Below are positions 34,965-46,900 of a DNA stretch of 64,000 nucleotides, piece by piece. Location: positions 1-64,000 of the forward strand of contig MU404156.1 of NCBI GenBank assembly GCA_022695795.1. Direction: 5' to 3'. The stretch's first letter is position 1. Each line of letters starts with the position of its first letter. The notes under the pieces are model-generated. The model ran no database searches, was not told the DNA's origin, and saw only the letters and a list, made by a program, of their open reading frames with translations. This stretch comes from Biscogniauxia marginata (taxonomy: Eukaryota; Ascomycota; Sordariomycetes; Xylariales; Xylariaceae). Made by a program: the position numbers and the translations under genes.

Positions 34965-35909
34965 TTAACTGTCTTCCTCGGCATCGTCGTCTTCGTCATC
35001 CTCGGCGCTCTCGGGCTCAGTTTTCGCCTTCTTATTGGGCACCGTGGCATTCGTTTCCGACTTCCTCTTAGAGCCAACCTTGGTGACGGTTGTCTCGCCT
35101 GCACCACCATCCTTATCCTCGCTCGCAGTCTTGTTTCGCTCGATCTCTGCAACTTCCTCAGCGGTCAAGAACCGGCCACCAGGGCCACGAGGTCGTCGCA
35201 TCGCGTGATTATGCCGCGACTCGTGGAGGTAGGGCTTGCGCCCCTTGCTGGTCAGGCGGAGAGCCTCTTCTAAGCGTTGCCGAGCGACTCGTCTCTTCAG
35301 GATGCGGTGGAACTGTTTCGCATTGACATATAGAGGTGATTCCTCGACACCGGTCGTCATCTCGGGCGATTGTGGGGGTTGCATTGACTGTGCTGGAGGC
35401 ATCGGCGGTGGAGCAACGGCTGAGCGAGGGCCGGCATGGTTCATCATGGGGGCGTTCGGCACTCCGGGGCTTGTGACCTGACTCATCCGCCGCCCCGGCA
35501 GCTGGTTGACATTGTTCATTTGCTGGGGCGACCGAGGGTCGCGCGAGTCCTTCTTAGCCCCCGAGGCCATCCTCGGTGAGTTTTGTGAAAGGCTTGGGTC
35601 GGAGGGCATGTATCCTGAATAACCAGTTCCGCCTGCTGCCGCAGCGGTCGCGGCCATGGCGGCAGCCTGTATCTGAGGAACACCGTAGTGCATGCCCGAT
35701 TGGGGCACGCTATATTGTGTCTGATACATGTTGTGTCCTTGTCCTGGTGCTGAGGATTGATGTTGCGAGGGTAGAATTGGTGAGGTCTGAACCCCGTGCG
35801 GATGTATGTTGTGGCTCGATGGGGATGTGATGTTGTTCCCAGCACCTGAACTCGTGTAACCAGAATGCGCCGACTGTGAGGGTTGTGGGTATGGCGCGTA
35901 CTCCATCAT
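34965..35909 (-). CDS. hapB: CCAAT-binding complex subunit HapB (NF-YA/Hap2)
   Basis: One coding exon of 314 residues. HapB is the DNA-reading subunit of the heterotrimeric CCAAT-binding complex (with HapC and HapE) and a nuclear transcription factor. The N-terminal half is Gln/Pro/Ser-rich and disordered. The NF-YA core runs from about 190 to 250: subunit-association helix ESPLYVNAKQFHRILKRRVA, then the DNA-binding part with LHESRHNHAMRRPRGPGGRF. The C-terminus is basic then acidic (SKRKSE, NKKAK, then an Asp/Glu run), giving likely nuclear-localisation signals as in Aspergillus HapB. The start MMEYAPYPQ resembles the start of other filamentous HapB proteins. The sequence just upstream (CTACCCCCAG) looks like an acceptor, so a 5'-UTR intron is possible. 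An inverted CCAAT pair lies 300 bp upstream. Confidence 0.93.
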   Translation of the reverse strand: MMEYAPYPQPSQSAHSGYTSSGAGNNITSPSSHNIHPHGVQTSPILPSQHQSSAPGQGHNMYQTQYSVPQSGMHYGVPQIQAAAMAATAAAAGGTGYSGYMPSDPSLSQNSPRMASGAKKDSRDPRSPQQMNNVNQLPGRRMSQVTSPGVPNAPMMNHAGPRSAVAPPPMPPAQSMQPPQSPEMTTGVEESPLYVNAKQFHRILKRRVARQRLEEALRLTSKGRKPYLHESRHNHAMRRPRGPGGRFLTAEEVAEIERNKTASEDKDGGAGETTVTKVGSKRKSETNATVPNKKAKTEPESAEDDEDDDAEEDS

Positions 35910-36208
35910 TCTGGGGGTAGATAGCGCGCTGGGCGGCGGGGACCTTGCAATACCCGAGCGTCAATGTCTCCTTCGCGATCCGAAACAGAGACAGCCGCCT
36001 AGGATCTAATGAATGCCCTTGGTGCTGTTTAGAGTCGAGTGGCTAAAAGTTATTACAAAGATCGTAGACTTGAGTCCTTGCAGAGACTGTGCTCAACTCG
36101 CCTGACGTCTGACGTCTAGAGATAAAAGACTGGAGGATGGCAGTTGGGCACAACGCGTTGGGATGACCCTTCGTCACTTAGGTAGCCGCGACTAGGTTGG
36201 ATGTGCAC

Positions 36209-36220
36209 CCAATCTATTGG
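36209..36220. promoter_or_regulatory. Inverted pair of CCAAT boxes upstream of hapB
   Basis: The sequence CCAATCTATTGG contains two CCAAT pentamers in opposite orientation with 2 bp between them, 300 bp upstream of the hapB start codon. In Aspergillus nidulans hapB is, as I recall, negatively autoregulated by its own complex through inversely oriented CCAAT boxes in its 5' region; the same logic is plausible here. Confidence 0.55.
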
Positions 36221-39200
36221 ATATGCGTGGATGAGCTGGCACGGTGATGTGGTATGTGCACGCAACTAGCCGCACCACACGGCATATGCAAGAAGGTAGC
36301 TCGCGGGGCGGAACTTCAGGGTGGTTCAGATACTCTGACGAAAGCGGGACTAAACGGCCACGCGAGATCTGGGAGACCGTGAGGCTATCCAGTCAACAAT
36401 AGACGGGCCTGGCAATGACGGCCTGGTGCTGCGGGAGCGGGTAGCCTGGCGAAACAGCTTGTGAGGAGCTTTTTTTTCCCCAGAACTTATTTACAACGGC
36501 TATTTGATTGTGGAGATCTGTCCAACCATAAGCATTAGACCTCTCTCTGCTAAGATATATGAAGGGAGCTCGGATGATGTGAGGGGGTGGAGGGGTGAGC
36601 ATTCGACTATTCTTTTTTTCTTTTTTTTTTTTCGCGCTGGGCCACCACTTGATGCGCTGGCATGCATGACGGAATATGCACGAACCAGGCCCCACCCTGT
36701 CGACCAGCTCAGCGACAAGAGATCCAACTTCTTGTCGAAGGGTGGCGCAAGGCGAGGAGGCCCTGCCCGATGCTAAGGCCTTACCAGAAGTGTCCTGACG
36801 ACATAGGCAGAGCTGAATTGACAGAGTTCGAGATGCGAACGAATACTTCCCCCTAAGGCTGCAACATTGCGATTGGCCAGGAAGCAACATGTAGTTGTCG
36901 GCAACATGCGACGCAACATATGGGCGGCCCGGTTGGGAAGAGATAGTGGAGCTCTAGCCACACGGGCAACAGGTAGGTGTGTATGAGAAAAGGGACGAAG
37001 AAAGAAAAAGGAAAGGGCCGCGGCGAGTAACGCAAGAATGGGTAGTTGGTGCCTTGGGCCGAGGAGTTTGCAGCTTCAAAAAGGATGCACCCGATCGTCA
37101 TGCGTGCCCGCTAGGGCAAAAGATGAGATGGTGGGTGTTGGTGGTGTGTGAATGTATCGTTGCAGATGGACAACTGGGCAAACGGAAACACTGACAGGTA
37201 GGCTGTGTGTGTAAAAGTAGGAAGGATAATATGCGTACCTCTCCTTTTTTTGACAAGTTCCCGAGAGCTTGGGTTGACCCTACGTAGGGGTTGCCGAATT
37301 TATGGAACTATGCCGGTCTCTTTACTCTGAGATGTTAGCAAGCCAACCATAAGTTAACTCTAAACAAGCATGGACGAATAGACAATGGCGATAATACAAG
37401 ATACAAAGAAAATAGAGGTCGGGTCAGACAAGACGTTTGGGCCACAGCAGTCGGCGCGCGCAGGTGAGTGGCAGCGTATATTAGTAGCCGGCCGCATCTT
37501 AGCAGCAGAGGCGTACAGCGCTGCGGCGGTCCGGTGACGACGCAAGAGGGATAGCAGAAATAGGTGGTGGTACCTATATGCCAGGGTACAGTACAGGGCA
37601 TGGTGGCTTGGGGGCTTGAGTTGGGGGGGAGCTTAGGGCAGTTTGGCTCGTGCAGGTGGGTGTAATACTGCATATACTCACTAGAGGAAAATGTCGCGCG
37701 TCGAAACTGGTCAAGTCTTGAGGACCGAGGGAAGACCAGCACACTCTGATTGAACGACGGGAGGTTAAGATAGCTTTTTGTCCGCAGGTAGTCTCAATCA
37801 CCTGATGAGATAATAGAACCAATGATGCGAATGAAGCTGGATCTGGAGACAGCTATAGTCCTCTCTGGCCTATCGCAAAAGGGTGACTATTTGGCGGGCG
37901 CAAGGAAGCTCGTTGATTTGCTGATTGGGGGTGGATTTCCTGCTACCTTTCTTTTCCTGTTTTGCGCAGGATCGCTGACTGGCTGGATCTTGTTTCTATT
38001 AGGGGTCCTGTTTAGTACCACATAAAAACCGCGTGAACGATAGTGAGACAGGGACGGAGACAGAGACAAATACAGGAGCGTCTTGAACAATGAAAAACAG
38101 AAATCAAAGAAAAAAGTTGCACGGTTGGTTGGGGATAAAAGGCGCAAAAATAAATACAGAATGATAATAGCACTTATTACGCAACGTACCTCTAGGTGTC
38201 TTGCGACAGTTAAATCTGTGGTAGAGCTTTGTGCGCGAAGGGGGGGCAAGTAAGGGTTGTATAGAGGAAACAGAGCGAGTAGTAGGTATTGTGTGCTGTA
38301 TTGTCGCAGGCTCGCGTCGCAGTCTGTACTTGCACTGGAGCTGGGTGCAATGGATGGCAATTGTAAGATCCTGTGCAACTGCGTCTTGGAGCTGTTCCCT
38401 CTAGGTCAAAGAGATGGGTAACATTCATTCATTCACTGACGAAATGTTGAATGGTAGCGTGCAGCGCAAACTTGAGAATGACCTCGTCAGAGTCGAACCG
38501 CACTGGTGGATGCGGAGCGGATAAATGTTAATGGCGAGGCGCGTCAATGGCGCTGGCAGTTGCTGGACGGTCGAATGGGTTGATGTGATTTGACGAGGGT
38601 TAAGTTTCAGAATTCAGGAAAAAAGCCTTCGCTCTGGTCGTCTTGTTGGATGAAAAGATACGGAAGACTGGCAATTGATTCGATGAATTTTCCTGAGTGG
38701 TGGACCGAGGAAGGATGGATTCATTGATTGGTGAGAAAAGGGCAGAAGCGAGTAAAAATCGAGAGAAGGGGACCGACAGGACCAGAGGGGCTCGAGGTTT
38801 TAATGGGGCCGTTTTTGTGACTAATCAGCAACCAGCCCAAATCTTCTATGTGGGGCGCTTTAGTGGGTCTGCCTCTGCTTTTCTCCCCCCCCCTGGACTG
38901 CTAGGCTACCTACGTAAGTACACTTGTGCATCAGCGCCAGCACACAGTACACTAGCTAGGTATTCCTAACCCTTGTCCTCCTGTCTGCCTACCTTAAACC
39001 CTACAGGTACCCCAGTCGGCAGCGAATGCAGAAGCCCCACTCTCTCTGTATGTGTGGCGGTTTGGTTTGGGCTGGTTTTTTTTTTCTTTTCTCTTCCCTT
39101 CCTTTTCCCTTTCCCCTCTCTTGGAGTTGCCTTTTTACCTCTCTCTGCGTTCGCAATGCTGACAGTTGGTCTTACGGTCCTACTCGGACGCCCATCTCTC

Positions 39201-40470
39201 GTTCCACTCCCTTCGATTTTAACCCCCCTGTCCTTGTACCTGGTTCACATTAGTTTTCTCAAGGCTTCGTTATTTATTTTCTTTTAAATGATGATGAATA
39301 TTAGGTAAATAAAGTCATAATATTCCATTTAATAGCTTACTCCCTACTCGTGTGTAGCAGGTAGGTGGTAGTTACGCCGCCCCCTCGTTGCTCCTTTTGT
39401 GCTTCATGCACGACTCCTATATGAAGCTGATTTATTGTATCTCACTTTCTGTTATGGAATTATAGATGGGAAAACAACATACGGAATACTCATCAAGGTT
39501 CATCGGCAGGTAAGCAATAGTATGGAACCCCTCAATGCCACCCAATATCAATGTCAATGCTCAAGTGCGTCCATCCATCCATCCATCGACTTTTCTCCGC
39601 GAAGTCGGTGGCTGGGCGGGAGCCGGAGCGTTCCTCTGCTCATCAGCCCCCTTCGCTGAAGTGAGGCACGGCCCATTTCCTCAACAGCTCATCAGAGGAG
39701 ATCTCGACAGGGATAACCTGCAAAGTCCTGCCACAGAAGGCAACTTTGTACCGTATCTGTCGCACAGTGTTGCATGAAGATACATACTTCCACAATGCAG
39801 CCTGTGATTTTCCTCTTCATTCGGCCTGAGGGGTGAGATTCGGCGGGGTTGGTAGTCTAAGGGCTTGCCGGACTATTGTTCCCTCCTTCGTCTCATGAAC
39901 TGCAATTTCGTCTTTGATTATGCGCACTTTTGTAACGAGAACCTCGGCGGCTAAGAGCTTCAGAACTAATATTGAGAGCCGCCCGAAAGGGAATCATGGA
40001 TAGGCACACTCTCTCGCGCTGCTAACCCTTGGTCCGAGTTGGCCTCCCCCTCCCGGCCTATCATTACACGTGCTAAAAGTGCCATTTTCAGATCGGCAAT
40101 TACATGGCAGAGGAGTATAAACGTGTGACGACACCGTCAGGACACCAGCAGCGTCCGGACGGCATAGCTCATTACATACATAGCTTGAGACTTGGTCTAA
40201 ATTTAGATCGCCTCGCCTCCAGCGTCCACGCAACACGTTGCTTAGTACTTCGTATACAGCGTGCAGATCGGACCATCGGCCTCTTAAGTCTTGTGTGAAA
40301 AGTGCCTCGGGTGTGAGGCAGTCAGATTATACCTATAGTTCTTACGAGCAGCGGAGAAGCTGGGCCCGTCAGACTTGGTCCAGAGGCACAGCCAGGTCTC
40401 GAGCCCACATGCATAAGATGTAAACTATGTACATATGTACGAAGTAGCTCTTGTGGCTGGTATTTCCTAT
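36221..40470. other. Gene-poor stretch beyond the hapB promoter
   Basis: About 4.2 kb with no supportable gene. Frames up to 165 codons exist but have low-complexity composition and no domain. Contains T-rich tracts (36608-36632, 39078-39120) and ordinary GC content. Long hapB 5' leader exons could extend into its first few hundred bases. Confidence 0.55.
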
Positions 40471-40928
40471 CTAGTCTTTCGGTATCTGCTCGACAGGAAG
40501 CAAGACCAGAGGTATCACAGTACCAACGCCCACCTCTTCAAGAGAAGACACTGTATGCAGATGGCTGATGGTCCCGTCAATCTGGGCCTCTGCACTGAGA
40601 CCTGTTGCCGTTAGACGCGCATCATTCTGACGGTGAGGGTGAGAGACGGCGGGGCATCCCTCCGGCTCAAGCAAGGAAGCGCCGCGAATATTGAAAAGTC
40701 GGTGTAACATATGCGACAGCCGCTTACTCTCAGACGGCAAAATGTGCTCTTCCTAAAGACTGCACCTACCCGTCGATGATGAGTGGGCGTCGTGGGTTGG
40801 TTTCGGCGTGGTTTTGCTTGATGCGACGACAGTAGGTAATGCGGGTAGTATAGTCGGTTCCAAGAGGTAGGTTGTGAGGCTCACCCAAGTTTTTGGATAG
40901 CGCCAGTCGGATGTTTGGAATCCCTCCT
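40471..40928 (-). pseudogene. Exon-like remnant of an unidentified gene
   Basis: On the minus strand an open 159-nt segment (40928-40770) has a textbook acceptor before it (CTGAC, then ATTCAG) and a GTAGGT donor after it. It reads GGIPNIRLALSKNLGEPHNL and onwards, with coding-like composition. It is followed by an 89-codon open frame (40740-40471) ending in a stop. The two do not join in phase with any AG that I can find, so either the gene is broken or the junction is misread. I do not recognise the family. Confidence 0.3.
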
Positions 40929-43900
40929 CTGAATGGTCAGAAATTCAAGTTCTACCGTTGTCGATAAATTCTGTGAGTGGTCCGTAATTGTTTCGATTTT
41001 CCTTGACCTCATGGCAGTCCAATGGTCCGTCCTTTGGACCCGGTGGTCTAACTAGTAGGGCTTGCTAGGATGCCACAGTGGAGTGACCAAGAGGCGAGAG
41101 AGACAAGGGTCGCGTGAGAGCATTGAAACACCACGACGCAGCACCGATCAGTCCGGGCACGAATCACATCGCGGCCGCTTGTTGACGTTGGAACCTATGT
41201 GTGGGCTTGTAGGTCTAGCCTCTTCTCTTCTCGCTCTATTGCATAGATAAACACCTCCATCTTCGTCCACTCGTCACGAAAATTAGTGCGGTCAGAAACT
41301 TGGCGGGCAATAAAGACCCAGTTAATATCGCGTCTTTTCGGCGTCTTAAGTCTGACATCGTCGCTCAGATCACCATCCATGGGCCGATACTATCTCGAGA
41401 GGACTCCCGGACGTAGATCAGTGCCTTCGGACGATATTCTGGTGCCAAGCTCCAGTTACTCTGCACCGAGTGTCCCGCTGTGATCGCATCGAGCTTCTAC
41501 CTGGGTCCGGAACGCGCTGGGGAAGAGCTAGAGATCATCAGAACTGCACATGATCACCAGGCTAACCTGCAGGCCGTCTCAGCGTTACTGGCTACTCACT
41601 TGGTTGGGGAACCTAGACGGTGATTCAGGTTGCGTTCTAGAAGTTTAGCAAGAGAACAACTAATTTCAGCCTCATCTTGATTGTTTATTATTGCACTTTA
41701 TTTCTCATAGTCGCTCATTGGCGCAAGGCGCTCACATCTTAGCTAGCTGCTAATCTAGGAGCTTACAACGTTGATGAGCCGGTCATGGTAGAAAGCTCCC
41801 TTATCAAGATCCACCAATTCCCTAATTCTGCAATGAGCTCATCCTAGAGCTCGCGAGCGAATAGAATATCTAAGTTGAGCTTCTGTCCTCCTATTCGGCC
41901 TCTCACACAAAGGCTTTCACACCATCTCCGCGTTCGCACTTATGCATCACTCGTGCCTGGCGTCTATTCGGTCTGGAGGGCCAGGGAGTTTCCATATTGG
42001 GTCACTTTAGCCCACAATAACGAAGCGCTATATCGGAATCACATCGAGCTATAAATGAGTTATACCTATCTTGACATCACTATTTAGGAGCTCCATGTCG
42101 TGAGGATACGCCATAGCTTGTGATTTCTGTATCGCAGCTTATTTGGCCTCTTCTCCAGGCCAAAAGAGGGGACCTATCACAATCATACCAATCCCTTTTC
42201 AGCAGTTGTCTAATACTTAGGCAATCTCACGGCCCGGTCCATGGACATTCTTGGTCAGGAACGTCACGAGAATTTGTTCTAGGGCGGCCGCGGCCCGGGA
42301 AGAGCCATAGCACACGGAAAGACTTGAGTAATTGCTTGGATAAGCTATCACGCCTATGGATTTCTTGCGCAACGTTTCCCTGACAAGGGTTCTTGGTTCG
42401 GGACGACTAGAAGCCGTAGTTAAAACTGCTTTACGAGCGAGGTTGGTTTTGCTTGCATCGAATCAGCCGCATTTCGTGCAACACTCTACCGAGTATTCGG
42501 ACCACGGCGGAGATTGGGACATGCAAGAAGATCTGATGGTCTAAACTTTGGGACCTTGGTTCACTGAATACAGAAACTCCTCCGAGGCCATTGTCCACTC
42601 CCGTGTGGGCGATACTGTGATAGTCCCCCGAGGCTGACCACGCAATCTAATGCTGTGCGCAAAGCACAGCCTTGTTCTCACTTCAGGTCTTCTGGTGTCC
42701 CGTCGATACTCCGCCTCTCTTTCTAGAAGGAGCATACAAAGCAGATCAAAAGAGATACGTACGCAGCTCTATCACTACGCAAAACAGGTGTGAGAGCCAA
42801 GAAATGGTGTTGTTGGCTACTGGATGCTGCCCAATCGCTTATTACATCACGTCGAATGTATCCATATGGACTACAGCTGACGACTTCGAAGACGCCTCGT
42901 AGTCTCTGACGAGTTCACGGCAGAAGATCCTATCTTAGTCCTCCGACAACACATCATCATCCATAGCACTATCAAGACAAATGCAAAACGCAAGTCATTG
43001 GATCCTCGAAGGCTACAAAGGCTCGTATCTATTGATAAAACTGTTGAGGAATCGTTCTTGGAGATGATCATTGTCCAAATCGGAGGGCCAGCTGGCGACC
43101 AATGGCGATAGCCCATGTGGTAGCCCACGCATGATGCACAACCAAGGAGAAAATATCAATGGATCAAGGTATGGATTTTAGGCTTCATCTAGTCGTTGGG
43201 CAGCTTATAGTATCGACTAGCACAGAAGGGTTTTGCTGGCTACAACGCAGAAATGGCCCCTACCTAATCATCTTGGCATGAGGGCATATGCTATTGCAAC
43301 CGAACAATCCGAACGACGACCGATTTCCGTTAGTCGTGACAGCTCTAATTCTATAACCTTAATCTGCCAGAGCGAGGAGGAGTGAATGATAGACCATACT
43401 GATCTCCCTTTTGATGCCTTGATAGCACTTATGCTAGCAAAGGCCATACTATGAATTCTATGCTCGACTCTGCGATTTTCTACTCCTAGACATATTCCAC
43501 TCTCTCCTTACTCCCCTATCTTGTTCTTTAGTCAACCGAAAACACGATATCTATCATTCCTCCACCTAGTTTTTTGTTTTGTTTCCCCTGACAGGAGTTC
43601 TAGGAAAAGAGTTACTCTGGGATCACGTTAGATGGAATCAGCCACGATAGCCAAGTCCTAAAGCCAAATAATGCGTGGCTGCTAAACTGAACAGCTGAAT
43701 ATTACTCAATCTGTCTATCTGCTGAGTCTATACCCGATAGCGAACTGTATCTCGGGATACGAAACACGAGATCCCTCCAGCGATTACCGTGACATTCGAA
43801 TCCATTATGCTCGCCTTGTGTTCCCTTTCCTAATACCCCTTATCCTATAAAAGACGACACCTCCTTCATATTACGCCGATACCAATTTCTACGCTTGCCA

Positions 43901-46900
43901 GGGGTCAACGTATCGGAATCGATGGCAGAAAAAATACCTGAATACAACTTATTATCCACTGTGATGCCGAAGAGGCGTTGGGGTTTATTAGGGAGATAAG
44001 AAAAAGGGAGCTTGCTATCGGGCGCAAAGAGTGGACGGGGGTAATTCTCGTCAGTATGGATGTAGATCATCAAACGGTAGCTCCAGTCCTCGAAGTAAAT
44101 TCTATACAGACTTTTACCTCCCTCAGATGTACATTTGCAGGTAGGGTTTAGCACGAGGTTAACAAGCTATAAGGCTCACATCTAAGTCTTAACACAGCTA
44201 TCAACAGACCTTCCTTGTTCTCTCAGGGGATACGAACTGGTCCGTTGAGACTTCAGGCACTCGTAATCCGAACCCCTATTCCGGTACACCAACAACCCCT
44301 GAAGGTAAGCATCATTGCCTCCTGTATTATCAGCCTGTGTACCTAGGGTTAGAGATTCCCACATAGGAAGGACTCAAGGGGCATGGGTCTTGATGGCAAA
44401 GGTCAGATAGCCTGGCGCACTGGGCGAAGCAGCAAGCAAGAGAAACTGGTCCAAGTAGGATACGTATAGCATTCCCTACTGCCTAGCTCCACGCAGCAAC
44501 TTAGGAAGTTCGATAGACCTTACAAAATAACTCGTCATACCAATTATCATTGGCCCCGTGGGAGATTATGCTGTGATAGAATGGCTTATGAAACTCGTCC
44601 CTTGACATCCTATTATTGGCTCACTAGGTTCCCTTGATAGTGTGTGAGGTTCGCATCATCTCATATAATCATACCTAGAAACAGGAAATCCCCCCCCCCC
44701 CCCCACAAAAAAAAAAAAAACATGTCATGCCATCCACACGGCTGTATGGTACAGGCTTTACAGGCTCCCGGCACGCGTGACAATTAAAGATTAACACAAC
44801 ATTCTAGGCTCCGAACGACCTGCAATCGTGCTGTTGGGGACTATAAACTAGGCAAGTAGCTGAAACCCTTCACATATAAGGTATCTAAACAATTGCCCGT
44901 GATACATATACATAGGCATAAAGCAATCGGTCGTAGTGATACCCTGTCTCTCGTCGTCCGTTTCGCCACTCACATCTCTAGAGAAGTGGCGATACACGGC
45001 GACTGTCTACCTATGATACGAAAGACGCGATGGAACTCCGGACAAGATTCATGTCCACGCACGATCCGACTAACTAAACATCGATCGCCTAGTCTCCTCC
45101 TCGTCGCACGACATCACGTTGGGCTGCAGTGGAATACAATCTTGTGCCGTCCGACACAAGATGTGTTCGATCATCGACGTCCGCGGTCGAACGCACTTGG
45201 GTAGGGTTGGTGTTGGGTTAGGAATATCGTCACACGGCTGACTGTACCCAATGATCGAGAGAGCCGATAATAGTGGCAAATTCGTTGACGTCGCCGCCTC
45301 GGGGGTTGCTGATCGATACTCAAGTCATGATAAGACACGAAGTCTAGATGTCACTAAGATGTTCGTTTAGTTTAGAGTATAGTGATGTCGAGGGCCGATG
45401 CGCTTCTGAGAGTTGATCGTCCGAATAGGGGTAGGATGATCTTGATATTTAGATCCAAATGGAACTAGACGGTTGTCACGAGATATAGAAAGCTACTGCA
45501 GATATAATAAATTTAGTTGTGAATCGGTGATCCTGGTGCTGTAGACTCAAAACCATCATTCTCTGGCACTTGTATTGGTTTTATCATGACGATTATGAAA
45601 TTATAGAGTATTAGAAGACATAGAGCTCTTACCCCGAAGTGGGAGAAACGAGAAAGTCTGGGAGAAAGACTGCGCTGTTCTAACTCGAGATGGCTTTGAC
45701 GACTAGGCAAAGAGACATCTAAGCGTAGGAACCATGGCGAAAATTGCTTAGACGCCTATAGAAGAGAGCATTCCCTGCGCTACTTATCAGATAGCTATAG
45801 AATAGCCAGGGACGCAACACATCGAGGCATGATTTGCCCTTTCACATTGTGACACGGTGATAGATCGTATTAGTTGTTCGATTCGGTGCCCCGGTAGGGG
45901 TAGTGATCGGGGTTCTCTCATCCGGATCTGCAGGCTCTGTTATCTCGGCCATGTCTCACGGCCGCGATGCCAGAGGTTCACCAATGACTTGTTCGTGCTA
46001 ACAGCCAGTCTTTTATATGCGGTGACACCCACCCTCTCGACAAATCTATGAGTCGGGTGACGTACTGGAGGAATGATGGCGATGGAACGTGTGGAAACGC
46101 GGTGATGTGTAAGCTTTAGAATGGCTCCTCAAGACGTCGATGCTAAGGGAGACTGAACAATTCAGGCTCACATCCAAGATCCACGAGTACCTAATGAACT
46201 GGCCTCGCTAGAATATTGACTTTCCCCTTACATCTCTGATAGGCGAGCCGAGTCTACTCTTTTGAAGAAGGCCTTGGCATACATGTCAGAGGATCAGAGG
46301 GCTACTACTACATGAATGATGATAGATATCAGCATTTTAGGCTAAGAAAGGCATCCATCCTACTGGGATGTAAGGCGAGTATGTTGGAAGTCGTTTGTCG
46401 CGGCGGCTGAGATTAAAAAAACCCCCCGAACTAACACCTTCCTGTGTGAATCGCGCTTAGACACGTATAACACATGCACGACAAGCTCAGCCCCGGTTAG
46501 GGATCCCATAGAAGCTCGGTTATCTTCCTTTCACAATATTGATATGATTCTAGATCCGGTAGCTATCACCGATATATTGTGCTAGTCGTCTCAAAGACTG
46601 TGCTTCACCTAATAGTATCGAACATATTATAAGAGGGAACTAGATATTCGTACGCTCTACAGTTCTCCAATAGATCACTACACGTCAAAAATTTGTATAG
46701 AGGCCTTGGACTTATTTAAGCTTACATGTGGGAACTTGACTTGATCAGGAGCTTATCTCCGAGGGGAATCTAGGTGGCCTGAGCATATCTCCCAGCTCGC
46801 TGGGTACGCTACCGATGCTCTGGGTACTGTAACGGTGATCACTAATGACGTGCGTCGTTATCAGTAACCCCTAGGTGCTATATCAAACAGACTACCGAGA

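Noticed and set aside
36393..36890. 165-codon minus-strand frame
   Set aside because: Includes a poly-Lys stretch from an A/T run and no recognisable motif.
37887..38378. 163-codon minus-strand frame beyond hapB
   Set aside because: Ser/Leu/Phe-rich low-complexity translation, no domain, no supporting splice or start context.
38480..38510. GGTTCGAC, a possible tRNA B-box on the minus strand
   Set aside because: Flanks do not pair as a T-stem and no A-box lies at the right distance.
44221..44300. tRNA-like stretch on the minus strand (TTCGGATT and TGAAGTCTCAA)
   Set aside because: No consistent acceptor stem or T-arm pairing can be built around it, and the A-box is missing.
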